A DNA stretch of 64,000 bases. Origin: JAITVM01 sp031551135. GTDB lineage: Bacteria > Bacillota > Clostridia > Lachnospirales > JAITVM01. The notes beneath the pieces were generated by a model. The model was not told the origin of the DNA and made no database searches. It saw only the letters and a list, made by a program, of their open reading frames with translations. Shown here in pieces: positions 1 to 8,164 of this stretch. Made by a program: the position numbers and the translations under genes. The stretch covers positions 27,438-91,437 of the forward strand of contig JAVBOA010000015.1 of NCBI GenBank assembly GCA_031551135.1, read 5' to 3'. Within the stretch, counting starts at the first letter, position 1; every line of letters begins with the position of its first letter.

Positions 1-1071
1 GGCAAACATCTGGCGGAATCAAACGGCTTGATAAGCTTTACCGACAAATCTTGGGAATATGTGCTTGAGCAAAAGGAATTGTTTTTTAATGATTTGGAGG
101 TAGTCGGCTGGATGCAGTCGCAGCCGTCTTATGGTACATATTTAAACGCAAGCTGTGCGAATTACCATCTCAATAATTTTCGAAAGCCGTATCAAGTTTT
201 ATTTATTTACGACCCTGTTGAAAAGGTTAATTCATTTTTCGCATATTCAAAAGACCTGACCGATATTATCGAGAAGAAAGGCTATTTTATTTACTATGAT
301 AAAAACAATGAAATGCATGAATACATGGTTGCGAACAAAATTGCGGGCGCTGAAAAAGAAAAATCCAAAGACCCTACGCTGAAATACATTACGGAAAAAA
401 GGGAAAAGCGTCAATCCGCAGTTATCGCTAAAGATTTAAGCGATTGGATTCCCGATGAAAAGGAAAATCCGAAAAGCTTAATTACGAAAGATGAAAATGA
501 ATTTCAGGCACAAAAGAAGGCTCTTAACCTGCTGGTAAGCTTATGCGTTGTTTTATTTGTAACATCTTTTATAATGGGGATGGGCCTGATGAATAACCAA
601 GACAGAATTGCTACATTGGAAGAAAATCTCTCAACGCTGACAACTACGTATAAAGATTTGGTACAATCTTCGGAGGTTTTTGCCCAAGCAAACAAAAATA
701 CGGTAAAGGAAGGTGATAACACAAATCTGATTGTTGAAAACGGAAATGATTATGTAGATAATCCTGATAAATCAAATTTAACAGAAGAAAACATTATTAA
801 CGGAGAGACGAATGACGAAAATCTGCCGACGGACGCAGGCACTACATATACAGAAGAAAGTGCGGAGCCAAGTGCCGAAACGGATTCGGAGGACGCAGAT
901 AAAATTCCGGAGTTTTATGTTGTTCAAAGCGGAGATACGCTTTTGAAAATTTCCGAAAAAATCTACGGCACTAGGAAAATGGCAGGAAAAATTATGGAAT
1001 TTAACAAGATGAAAGACGCAGATAAAATAGTTATTGGTAAAAAGCTTTTATTACCGCCGAAAAGCGAATAA
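1..1071 (+). CDS. MPN-like / LysM membrane protein (5' truncated by window edge)
   Basis: The reading frame is open from base 1, so the true start lies upstream. The visible 356 residues begin with a region resembling a JAB/MPN fold (residues about 15-110: VGW, then a DP motif and an IYYD strand). Where an active JAMM metalloprotease has HSHP this protein reads QSQP, so both metal-binding histidines appear to be lost. A charged linker, a single membrane segment (about 176-198), a short coiled-coil-like stretch (about 202-227), an acidic low-complexity spacer and a C-terminal LysM domain (about 306-353, starting YVVQSGDTL) follow. Expected topology is a cytosolic MPN-like domain and an extracellular peptidoglycan-binding LysM. 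The fold assignment is by motif only; the LysM is clear. Confidence 0.8.
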   Translation, partial: GKHLAESNGLISFTDKSWEYVLEQKELFFNDLEVVGWMQSQPSYGTYLNASCANYHLNNFRKPYQVLFIYDPVEKVNSFFAYSKDLTDIIEKKGYFIYYDKNNEMHEYMVANKIAGAEKEKSKDPTLKYITEKREKRQSAVIAKDLSDWIPDEKENPKSLITKDENEFQAQKKALNLLVSLCVVLFVTSFIMGMGLMNNQDRIATLEENLSTLTTTYKDLVQSSEVFAQANKNTVKEGDNTNLIVENGNDYVDNPDKSNLTEENIINGETNDENLPTDAGTTYTEESAEPSAETDSEDADKIPEFYVVQSGDTLLKISEKIYGTRKMAGKIMEFNKMKDADKIVIGKKLLLPPKSE

Positions 1072-1083
1072 CTTTCGGTCATC

Positions 1084-1124
1084 GGCGCAGCGGCAAATTG
1101 ATTTTTGTTGCGCGCCTTTTTTTC
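1084..1124 (+). terminator. Rho-independent terminator
   Basis: GGCGC pairs with GCGCC, with an inner GCAA/TTGC pairing, and is followed by TTTTTTT. It ends the transcript of the LysM membrane protein gene. Confidence 0.8.
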
Positions 1125-1180
1125 TTAATAAATAATGTAACCAAATTGTAAAAAAATAATCCATTAATTGTAAAAAACAC

Positions 1181-1208
1181 TTGCAATTGGAAGCAGATGG
1201 TATATAAT
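1181..1208 (+). promoter_or_regulatory. sigma-A type promoter of the histidine kinase gene
   Basis: TTGCAA (1181-1186) and TATAAT (1203-1208) are separated by 16 bp, about 30 bp ahead of the kinase start codon. Confidence 0.6.
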
Positions 1209-1239
1209 ATATTTATTATATATAATACGAGGGATTATT

Positions 1240-1908
1240 ATGGAAAATGCAGATAATTTTAATTCAATAGAAAATATTGCAGCAACTATCGCGCACGAAG
1301 TTAAAAATCCTCTTTCTTTGGTAAAAGCTAATATAGATTTGTTAGAATCGGCAGATACCGGCAAGGTATTCTCGAAAAATTACAAGGTGATTAATAATCA
1401 GCTTAATATTATAAATGAAATGATAATGGATTTTTTGCAGCTGACAAAATCGATTAATCAAGAATTTGATATTGTTTATTTGCATGATATTATTCATTCC
1501 GTTTTGGAAAACTATAAAGTCTCGCTTTCGCAAAAGGCAAATTTTTATATATCCTGCCCCGACAAAAATATTTCGATAATTGGATCAAATAAAAGCATAT
1601 CAATTTTAATTTTGAATATCTTAAAAAACTCTGTTGAATCTGTTACTGCAAAAAAATGCATCGTAAATATAAATATATATGCTGAGAATGATCAGGCTGT
1701 TATAAGTATTTCTGATAATGGACCGGGATTTCCGGAAGACAAAATTTCTGAAATAGGCGATGTATGTTTTACAACAAAAGAAAACGGAAATGGTTTGGGA
1801 CTATCAATTTGCAAAAAAATCGTTTCGCAACACAACGGCAAAATATCTTACAAAAACAATGCTGAAAGCGGATGTACCGTAACAATGTCGTTTCCCCTAT
1901 GCTATTGA
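1240..1908 (+). CDS. Soluble sensorless histidine kinase
   Basis: 222-residue histidine kinase with no membrane segment and no N-terminal sensor domain. The phosphoacceptor H-box (HEVKNPL) is at about residue 19, the N-box at about 123 (NILKNSVES), and the ATP-binding G-boxes (DNGPGF; GNGLGLSICK) follow. All residues needed for ATP binding and autophosphorylation appear present. The start has a weak GAGGG-like ribosome site. No response regulator lies next to it, so it is an orphan kinase. In spore-forming Firmicutes short PAS-less kinases of this type often feed Spo0F/Spo0A phosphorelays or act like Spo0B; that role here is inference only. Confidence 0.85.
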   Translation: MENADNFNSIENIAATIAHEVKNPLSLVKANIDLLESADTGKVFSKNYKVINNQLNIINEMIMDFLQLTKSINQEFDIVYLHDIIHSVLENYKVSLSQKANFYISCPDKNISIIGSNKSISILILNILKNSVESVTAKKCIVNINIYAENDQAVISISDNGPGFPEDKISEIGDVCFTTKENGNGLGLSICKKIVSQHNGKISYKNNAESGCTVTMSFPLCY

Positions 1909-2425
1909 AAACTACAGAGTTTTAAATTTTGAGCTCTGTTCTTAATATAAGAGACCGGATTTTATGCTGTATTTCGAAGCCCTGTACAGCCATAAAAAAA
2001 GGTTTAGTTTAGGAAATTAAACAAAGTTCACCCTAGCTTTGTTAAAACTTCCGACTGTTAATCAATCTTTCTTCAATTGAAAAACATTAAACAATGCAGG
2101 TACGTATCTATCTCCTACATATAGTACCGGCGAAAGGATTTTATCTTATTCGGTCAGCGCGGTCTAGGTGCCGGCCGGAACGGAAAAAGTCCGAAAAAAC
2201 GCGAAGACCCGGGCATAATTTTGGCTTGTGTCCGGATCTTCAAAACTATTTCATGAACTAAAATTAATCCTGATTTAAAACTATTCGTATTATTACAAAA
2301 AGCTGGAGCCTTTCGCTCAAAATTTCGCAAAAGGTATTTGCTTAATAACCCTCTGATTATTGCCGGCTTGACAGGCAAAAAAATCAAAAGGCTGAATTCA
2401 GACAAGTTCTGGGTTTGGTCTTTTG
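1909..2425. other. Gene-free interval with possible structured element
   Basis: 517 bp between convergent genes with no ORF that has a ribosome site. A weak hairpin at 1914-1939 (ACAGAG/CTCTGT) may terminate the kinase transcript. A locally GC-richer stretch at about 2150-2215 can form a stem-loop: GGTCT (2161-2165) with AGACC (2205-2209), enclosing CGGA (2181-2184) with TCCG (2190-2193). I could not match it to a known RNA family. The rest (2215-2425) has no convincing coding or repeat signal and may be decayed sequence. Confidence 0.3.
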
Positions 2426-3766
2426 TTAATCTTCTTCAGAAGTTCCCAAAACAATTATTATATCAAAATCGGTTTGGTTTTTTACATATTTAACACGGGG
2501 CTTATTAAAAAATTCTTTTAAATCATAGCCAAGACCTTCTTTATTCACATAAATAAAAGTATTTTCGTCTTTCGGCATATCCGAATCGCCGATTTCTGTA
2601 ACATTAAATCCGGCACCAATCAGCTCTTCTTGCTTCTTGCCCGCCAATCCATTAACATAGCCGCCGTTCAAAACTTTAATCTTTTTGCCTTTGCTGGATA
2701 TTTTCTGCATATCTTCGTCGTAAAAAACTTCAGAGATGACTTTTTCACAGGCATCTAAATCAAATTCAATATCATTTGTTTCAACACCGTCAACATATCT
2801 CGATTTTACGGGAATCGTAGCGGTTTGGATATTTTCGGGACTTATGTCCTTAACGTATTTTAAATATTTCGGAACTTCATTGATATTAAAATTAGTTGTG
2901 ACATATTTGCTGATATTGTTGATAACAGCCTGCGCATTGTTGACAATATTATCTTTTGCCAAAAGCTGCATGATAAATTCTCTGACAAAATCCTGCTGAA
3001 CTTTTACTCTTTCTAAATCGCCCATAATATAAATAGGGCTTTCGTCTTCATAACCGGCATTCGGTTTTCGGTAGCGCAAAAGACCTTCGGCATCTTTACC
3101 GTTCAAAACCTGCTCGCCGGGGTAAAGGTCAATATACAAATCCTGAACGAAATCCTCATATAACATACGCTGCGGAACATTAAATTTCACACCGCCCATA
3201 TCATCGATAAGCGAACGGAATCCTTCTAAATTAAGCTTTGCATAATAATCGATATTTATATCAAAGGTATTTTCGATTTCATTAACCAGCATTTCTACAC
3301 CTAGGCTTTGCCCGGCGTAATGATGCAGTTCGGCAAGCTTTAAATATCCGCTTTGGGGTAGAAATCTATCGTTTTCAAGCAAAATCTTTTCTTGTTCCTC
3401 AGTCAACTCTATATAAATATCTCTTGGGATGCTGATTAGTTTTATAATTTTCTCCTTTGTCAAAAATGTTCCGATCATCATAAAATCAGTTCTTGTACCA
3501 TCGTGGTCTGTACACATAACAATAAAATTCACTCTGGATGAAACAGGTTTAAAAAAATCTTCAATAACATTTGGCTCTTTCAAGCCGGTATGGATATCAT
3601 CATTTTTAGTATAATCGATTTCATCTTTTAATATATTTTTTGCAAATATGTATATACCGGCAAATAATAGTGACATTATAACAATTAATGAAAAAAACAA
3701 AATTAATAATACACGTCTTCTTGATTTTTTATGCTTAATATTGTTCTTTTGTGACTGTGTTGCCAA
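2426..3766 (-). CDS. LytR-CpsA-Psr (LCP) family protein
   Basis: 446-residue membrane-anchored LCP phosphotransferase, the family that attaches wall teichoic acids or other glycopolymers to peptidoglycan using undecaprenyl-linked donors. A basic cytosolic N-terminus and one membrane segment (about 19-41) precede the extracellular LCP domain (about 80-245), which has the acidic RTD motif and the SIPRD arginine motif expected for pyrophosphate/metal binding. A LytR C-terminal-like domain (VLNGG, about 365-440) follows. The start is TTG, chosen because GGAGGAGATAA sits just upstream. It is transcribed alone, divergent from the SLH protein gene, with a copy of the hairpin repeat between them. Confidence 0.9.
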   Translation of the reverse strand: MATQSQKNNIKHKKSRRRVLLILFFSLIVIMSLLFAGIYIFAKNILKDEIDYTKNDDIHTGLKEPNVIEDFFKPVSSRVNFIVMCTDHDGTRTDFMMIGTFLTKEKIIKLISIPRDIYIELTEEQEKILLENDRFLPQSGYLKLAELHHYAGQSLGVEMLVNEIENTFDINIDYYAKLNLEGFRSLIDDMGGVKFNVPQRMLYEDFVQDLYIDLYPGEQVLNGKDAEGLLRYRKPNAGYEDESPIYIMGDLERVKVQQDFVREFIMQLLAKDNIVNNAQAVINNISKYVTTNFNINEVPKYLKYVKDISPENIQTATIPVKSRYVDGVETNDIEFDLDACEKVISEVFYDEDMQKISSKGKKIKVLNGGYVNGLAGKKQEELIGAGFNVTEIGDSDMPKDENTFIYVNKEGLGYDLKEFFNKPRVKYVKNQTDFDIIIVLGTSEED

Positions 3767-3848
3767 ATTATCTCCTCCAAAAAATTAATCTAAAGCTAAT
3801 TCTAACATAACTAAGCATATATTTAAATACAAAATTATTTCAGCCGAC

Positions 3849-3923
3849 TAATACTATTTTCATTTTGATAAGTAGAAAAAAATTTTTCACAGCATAGCGT
3901 TCCGCGGGATTAAAATGGAAATC
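3849..3923. repeat. Hairpin repeat family A, internally deleted copy
   Basis: The left arm (AATACTATTTTCATTTTG, then GTAGAAAAAAATTTTTCACAGC) matches the other family A copies. The copy loses its loop after TTCCGCGG and resumes at the right-arm remnant AAAATGGAAAT. It lies in the divergent promoter region of the LCP and SLH genes. Confidence 0.75.
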
Positions 3924-4037
3924 TGTAGACATAAAAGAGGATTTGTGAGATAATTAATAGCACACTCAATCTTTTCACGATGCATAAATTTCCCTGATTT
4001 TCCCTATATAGTTTGATTAAAAATCCTTGGAGGAATT

Positions 4038-5111
4038 ATGTTTTTTCTCACAGTTTTAGTTTTACTAAACTCTTTTTTTACATCAAACGCCGTTCAGCCA
4101 TTTAAGATTGATGAGCCGGTGACCGGAAAGTTTGAAAGCAAACAAATATCGAAGGAATATAAAATCAGTATAAATAAAACCGCTAACGTAGGCTTTTCAT
4201 TATTCTGCCATACAGATGGCAGCCCTTCAGATATTTCGTGGAAAATATCTTTTTTTAGCGAAGGCGGATATTCTCCTGTATTTTTAAGTACAGGCACAGA
4301 TTTTCAAAAAAATAAAAAACAATCAAAGGATTCGGCGGAATGGTATAAAGAAAATTTAACTTTGCCTACGGGAAATTATACCGTAACAGTCTCTGTACCG
4401 GAAAAATTATTTAATGATGAAATATCCTATATTGATTATTTATTTGAAATTTATCCTTTTGAAAAAGCCTCAAGCTTGTCTTATGCGGACAAGCCGAGCG
4501 CTTGGGCTCAAAAGGAAGTAGAATCGGCTTTAAAATCAAATCTGGTTCCGGCGGAACTGAGTTCAAAATTTACGGCAAATATTACCCGGGCAGAATTTGC
4601 GCGGCTGGTTTCGTATTATGTGGTAAAAAATATTTCCGGCACGCCGGACGCAACGATTCACGCTATGGATAATTGGCTGGAAGACAGCAATTTTTACAGG
4701 CTTCATGGTATCGAAAAAAAATCTTTTGTATTTGCGGACACAAATGATAAATATATTAATTTTGCGTATTCTACAGGTGTTGTTGCGGGCGTTGGAGAAG
4801 GAAATTTTAATCCAAACGGAGTAATTACTCGTGAACAAGCCGCCGTTATGCTGACAAATGCTTCTTTTACTTCTTCCAATAAAATAAACATAGGCGCAAA
4901 AATAATTTTTAATGACAAATCAGATTTTTCGGATTGGGCAAAAGATGCAATTGATTTTATAACTTCGGTGAGGACTTATGAAAAATCTGTTGCTGTTATG
5001 AGCGGAGTTGAAAACGGGAATTTTGCGCCAAAAGAAAAATATACTCGCGAACAAGCGATTGTTACTGTTTACAGATTATTACAATCGACGTTTAGTAATG
5101 TAGCGGTTTGA
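4038..5111 (+). CDS. S-layer homology (SLH) domain surface protein
   Basis: 357-residue secreted protein with an N-terminal signal peptide (about 1-18), an Ig/PPC-like beta domain (about 25-145) and three SLH repeats in the C-terminal half. Typical SLH signatures are ITRAEFARLV (about 184), ITREQAAVML (about 263) and YTREQAIVTV (about 335). SLH domains bind pyruvylated secondary cell-wall polymers, so the protein probably sits on the outer wall. The start follows TTGGAGGAATT. The last codons and the stop lie inside a family B palindromic repeat, so the repeat supplies the present C-terminus. Confidence 0.88.
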   Translation: MFFLTVLVLLNSFFTSNAVQPFKIDEPVTGKFESKQISKEYKISINKTANVGFSLFCHTDGSPSDISWKISFFSEGGYSPVFLSTGTDFQKNKKQSKDSAEWYKENLTLPTGNYTVTVSVPEKLFNDEISYIDYLFEIYPFEKASSLSYADKPSAWAQKEVESALKSNLVPAELSSKFTANITRAEFARLVSYYVVKNISGTPDATIHAMDNWLEDSNFYRLHGIEKKSFVFADTNDKYINFAYSTGVVAGVGEGNFNPNGVITREQAAVMLTNASFTSSNKINIGAKIIFNDKSDFSDWAKDAIDFITSVRTYEKSVAVMSGVENGNFAPKEKYTREQAIVTVYRLLQSTFSNVAV

Positions 5112-5230
5112 TTTTTTTCCGACTAAAACATTTTGTTTTGAAGATATATAGAATCAAGAAAAATCAAACCGCAAGTAATCAATATATAGTTATTAATAAT
5201 GTAGCGGTTTGATAATGTAGCGGTTTGATT
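5096..5230. repeat. Palindromic repeat family B, full copy plus two partial copies
   Basis: The full element (5102-5172) runs from AGCGGTTTGATTTTTTT to AAAAATCAAACCGC. Its interior, read in reverse, matches the copy at 36.03-36.11 kb. Partial ends AATGTAGCGGTTTGAT recur at about 5208 and 5215, giving three tandem-like occurrences with the one at 5096. The first occurrence contains the stop codon of the SLH gene. Confidence 0.8.
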
Positions 5231-5231
5231 A

Positions 5232-5269
5232 AAAAAACTTAGCGGAAATTTTTTTCGCTAAGTTTTTTT
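5232..5269. terminator. Bidirectional terminator
   Basis: AAAAAACTTAGCG pairs with CGCTAAGTTTTTTT; A- and T-runs on both sides serve the convergent SLH and deacetylase genes. Confidence 0.85.
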
Positions 5270-5277
5270 GAAAAATT

Positions 5278-6018
5278 TTATAAATCATCGAGATTCTTAA
5301 ATTCATAGCCCATCTCTTTATATTTATTGATCAATTCCTCTAGAATTTCAACATTTGTTTTTGACATGTTATGCAAAAGGATTATCGCTCCCGGGTGGAT
5401 GCGCGGAATTAATTTATCAAATGCTTCTTTTTTGGACGGCTGATTGTAAATATCAAAATCACGGTAGGCCAAAGACCAGAAAATAGTTTTATATCCCAAT
5501 TCTTGAGCTGTTTTTAAATTCTCCTCGTTGTATTTGCCTTCGGGCGGCCGATAGAATTTTTTCATTTTTTTGCCGGTAATTTCGCTGTAAATATCCTCAA
5601 CAGCTTTTAATTCGGTATTAAAGGCTTCTTTAGAATATATTTTTGACATATCCGGATGAGTCATTGTGTGATTGCCGACAATATGCCCTTCCTTAACAAT
5701 TCGCTTTACGATTTCAGGATTTTTTTTCAAATACGAGCCGACTAAAAAAAATGTAGCCTTGACTTTATTCTTTTTTAGAATATCCAGAATTTTTTCGGTA
5801 TATCCGTTTTCATATCCCGAATCAAAGGTTAAATATATTATCTTTTTGCCTTCGTCGCCGACAAAATAAGAATCAAAATTTTTCAAATATTCTACGCTTT
5901 CGTTGGCTGTTGGGCGCGCCTCGTTTTTTGGAAAACTCAAACCCCAATCTTTTGCAAGCAAAGTATTTTGGATAATTAAATTTAAAATAATCAAAATTAA
6001 AATTATTCTTTTTTTCAT
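5278..6018 (-). CDS. pdaA: Polysaccharide deacetylase, PdaA-like
   Basis: 246-residue NodB-fold deacetylase with a signal peptide (about 1-22). The motif TFDSGYENGYT (about 65) is characteristic of the PdaA subfamily, in which the usual second Asp of NodB proteins is replaced. Other motifs are the metal ligands NHTMTHP, the YRPPEGKY motif and a late LLHN motif. PdaA removes the N-acetyl group of muramic acid to make muramic-delta-lactam in the spore cortex, required for germination; its presence supports an endospore former. The start has AAGGAGCTGAAAC upstream. The assignment rests on the FDSGYENG signature and length. Confidence 0.87.
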   Translation of the reverse strand: MKKRIILILIILNLIIQNTLLAKDWGLSFPKNEARPTANESVEYLKNFDSYFVGDEGKKIIYLTFDSGYENGYTEKILDILKKNKVKATFFLVGSYLKKNPEIVKRIVKEGHIVGNHTMTHPDMSKIYSKEAFNTELKAVEDIYSEITGKKMKKFYRPPEGKYNEENLKTAQELGYKTIFWSLAYRDFDIYNQPSKKEAFDKLIPRIHPGAIILLHNMSKTNVEILEELINKYKEMGYEFKNLDDL

Positions 6019-6280
6019 GTTTCAGCTCCTTAAAAATATACTATAAATAGCTTGCGCAAAAAAATAAAAAATAATCAATAATTTTACAAATATTTTAAAA
6101 ACTCGCACCCGTCGAAATTTTCCGGTGAATTTAAAATATATTTTAGTAAATAATATATATCATTACCTTGTATATGTTTTTTTACAATCATGCTATAATA
6201 TGCAGTTCGGGAAGATGCTTATATTTTGTTACAGAAAATTAACTTTTAATATGCAATGATATAAAGTATAATTGAATATA
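6019..6280. promoter_or_regulatory. Divergent promoter region with extended -10
   Basis: AT-rich DNA between the deacetylase gene and the candidate RNA. TGC-TATAAT (TATAAT at 6194-6199) is an extended -10 pointing right. A second TATAAT at 6267-6272 lies about 7 bp before the 5' end of the structured RNA and could be its own promoter, although its -35 is poor. Confidence 0.4.
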
Positions 6281-6399
6281 TGCCGTATGATATAGTGACG
6301 AACGAAAAAAGTTTACACTCGCTTCTGTCTGAATGCCTGGAACAGGCGCGAAAATCTATTCGTTCATCAGTATATTCGGCAAAAATTTTTTTTTACTTT
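6280..6399 (+). ncRNA. Candidate structured small RNA or 5' leader element
   Basis: The outer stem TGCCG/CGGCA (6280-6284 with about 6377-6381) continues inward through ATATA/TATAT, TGA/TCA and GAACGAA/TTCGTTC. Inside are CGC/GCG and a GCCTG-GAA-CAGGC hairpin. The closing strand is followed by AAAAATTTTTTTTT, which looks like an intrinsic terminator tail. No ORF spans it. It either ends as a roughly 110-nt RNA or works as an attenuator in the leader of the stalk-domain gene 120 bp downstream. I checked by eye against SRP RNA, 6S, c-di-GMP-I/II and fluoride motifs and found no match. Confidence 0.45.
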
Positions 6400-6401
6400 T
6401 A

Positions 6402-6444
6402 CAGCGGTTTGATTAGAATTTTCACAAAAGAAAACTCAAATCGC
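6402..6444. repeat. Palindromic repeat family B, short copy
   Basis: GCGGTTTGATTAGAATTTTC and its imperfect inverse AAAACTCAAATCGC. It sits between the RNA candidate and the stalk-domain gene. Confidence 0.6.
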
Positions 6445-6502
6445 ATTCGTACCTAATCAATTGTTTTGATTTTCACGTTAATTTATTAAGGAGGATTTTT
6501 AT

Positions 6503-7996
6503 ATGAAGAAATTTATTCCGGCATGTGTTATATCTGCTGTAGCGGCGGGAATTTTTTGTGTTTCCAGCATTATGGGAGCCGCCGACGTTACTGTTAAATT
6601 AGACGGAAAAACCATTAATTACGCACAAAATGACGCACAGCCTCAAATCGTAGACAACCGCACAATGGTACCTTTAAGGGCGACCGGCGAAGCTTTTGGT
6701 CTGGAATTTGAATGGAACGACAAAACAAGAGTTGTATCTTTTAAAGACGGGGACAAAGTTATCACACATGTAGTAAACCAACCTTATATCTATGTAAACG
6801 GCGTTCCTATAGAATGTGATTATGCGTCGGCCATAGTTCAGAACAGAGTTTTGTTTTCCGTAAGAATGTTATCAGAAGCTTTGGGCAAAAATGTTAGTTG
6901 GGATGCTCCAAACCGTACGGTAATTATTACATCAACTACAACACCTACAACAACAACCGCTCCATCTACAACAACTGCACCTTCAACATCATCTGCACCG
7001 CTTGTTCCTCAATCGCAAATTGTTAGGGTAGAATCGGACAGAACAACAGTTGGAGTTGGCGAAGAAGTTAGCATAACCGTAACTGCCGATAAAAATACTG
7101 AATCCGTTAAAATTTCTGAATATGGACAACAAAGAATTTTAGGATTGTCCAAAGATTATACAGAAAGCGGCGAATACCGTACTTTCAAGCTTGTATTAAA
7201 GCCTGAAGAAGCAAAAGAATCTTTAAGAATCGCTGTATATTCCGCAAATGAAGAAGGATACAAACTTGGCCCGGACCAAATTATTAATTTTAAAGTTACA
7301 ACAACATCGCAAACTTCCGGAACAACCAAAACTACAACCAGCACAAGCACAAGCTCCGGCACTACTTCCGGAACTAAGCAAAAAGGCGATGCTGATTTAG
7401 AAAAATATATTCTTTCTGCTGAAAAAGTTAAATCGGGCGCAACTATTGATATTATAATCTATTCGAATAATTTCGGCGTTTCGGCTTGGGTTGAAGACGA
7501 AAGCGAGTCGGTTATTTCGAAAGCTACCGATCATTCAAATAAAGATTCATCCTATATTTGGAGATTTTCTTTTAAACCTTCCAAAACAGGATATTATTAT
7601 TTCTGCGTTGCTGACAAAAACAACAAAGTTGATTACGAAAAAGTTTATATAACTGTAGAAACAGCTACTTCAACTCAATATGACAATAGCAATTTTGTTT
7701 CGGTTACATTAAAAGATTCGAGTAATTCTGATAACAAAGGCTCTAGCTCAATTATTGTTGATAAATATGATTATGTTGACGTAGAAATTCAAACAGGCAG
7801 AAAAATTGATCGTTTAATCGTTAGAGACAATAATAACAATGAGATTTTCAACGAATCCAGTTCTTATACCGAAAAAGACGGAAAATTTATCTGGACATTT
7901 AGTGTTCGTGCTGACGAAGACACAAGATATACAGCTGTTATCAGATATGACAACGTTGACAGAAATACCAGAGAATTTAGAGTAAATGTTGATTAA
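6503..7996 (+). CDS. Secreted protein with copper amine oxidase N-like (stalk) domain
   Basis: 497-residue secreted protein. A signal peptide (about 1-26) is followed by a stalk/copper-amine-oxidase-N-like domain (about 30-148) with the typical signatures VDNRTMVPLRA and VLFSVRMLSEALGKNVSWD. A Thr/Pro/Ser linker (about 149-168), an Ig-like beta module (about 173-258), a second Thr/Ser linker (about 260-290) and two further beta-rich modules (about 295-385 and 395-497) follow. The stalk domain is a surface adhesion/spacer module common in Clostridia and does not indicate an amine oxidase. The start has AAGGAGGATTTTTAT. It is monocistronic. Confidence 0.85.
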   Translation: MKKFIPACVISAVAAGIFCVSSIMGAADVTVKLDGKTINYAQNDAQPQIVDNRTMVPLRATGEAFGLEFEWNDKTRVVSFKDGDKVITHVVNQPYIYVNGVPIECDYASAIVQNRVLFSVRMLSEALGKNVSWDAPNRTVIITSTTTPTTTTAPSTTTAPSTSSAPLVPQSQIVRVESDRTTVGVGEEVSITVTADKNTESVKISEYGQQRILGLSKDYTESGEYRTFKLVLKPEEAKESLRIAVYSANEEGYKLGPDQIINFKVTTTSQTSGTTKTTTSTSTSSGTTSGTKQKGDADLEKYILSAEKVKSGATIDIIIYSNNFGVSAWVEDESESVISKATDHSNKDSSYIWRFSFKPSKTGYYYFCVADKNNKVDYEKVYITVETATSTQYDNSNFVSVTLKDSSNSDNKGSSSIIVDKYDYVDVEIQTGRKIDRLIVRDNNNNEIFNESSSYTEKDGKFIWTFSVRADEDTRYTAVIRYDNVDRNTREFRVNVD

Positions 7997-8019
7997 TTAA
8001 AACATAAAAAGTTTTACGA

Positions 8020-8046
8020 GAATGGCGCATTGCGCCATTCTTTTTT
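8020..8046 (+). terminator. Rho-independent terminator
   Basis: GAATGGCGCA pairs with TGCGCCATTC and is followed by TTTTTT; it ends the stalk-domain gene transcript. Confidence 0.9.
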
Positions 8047-8071
8047 AAAAATTTTTATATATGAAAACTCT

Positions 8072-8104
8072 GAGGCGGCACGGAAATCTGTGCCGTCTTT
8101 TTCT
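8072..8104 (+). terminator. Second hairpin-T-run, terminator or attenuator
   Basis: CGGCAC (8076-8081) pairs with GTGCCG (8090-8095), followed by TCTTTTTCTTTC. It lies 26 bp beyond the first terminator and 60 bp before the ECF S-component gene, so it may be a back-up terminator or an attenuator in that gene's leader. Confidence 0.6.
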
Positions 8105-8164
8105 TTCAAATATAAAAATATAATGTTATCATAATATAGATTAAAAAAATAAAAGGAGAATTTT

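Noticed and set aside
2154..2405. 83-codon ORF on the minus strand in the gap after the histidine kinase gene
   Set aside because: No ribosome site, odd composition ending in an Arg/Pro tail, and it lies over the GC-rich stem-loop region; a chance ORF or decayed DNA is more likely.
6280..6399. Small SRP RNA (ffs)
   Set aside because: The conserved GGAAGCAGCC-type apical loop is missing.
6900..7370. Tandem repeat or CRISPR-like array in the stalk protein gene
   Set aside because: The repeats are ACA/ACT-rich codons for Thr/Ser linkers within an intact reading frame.
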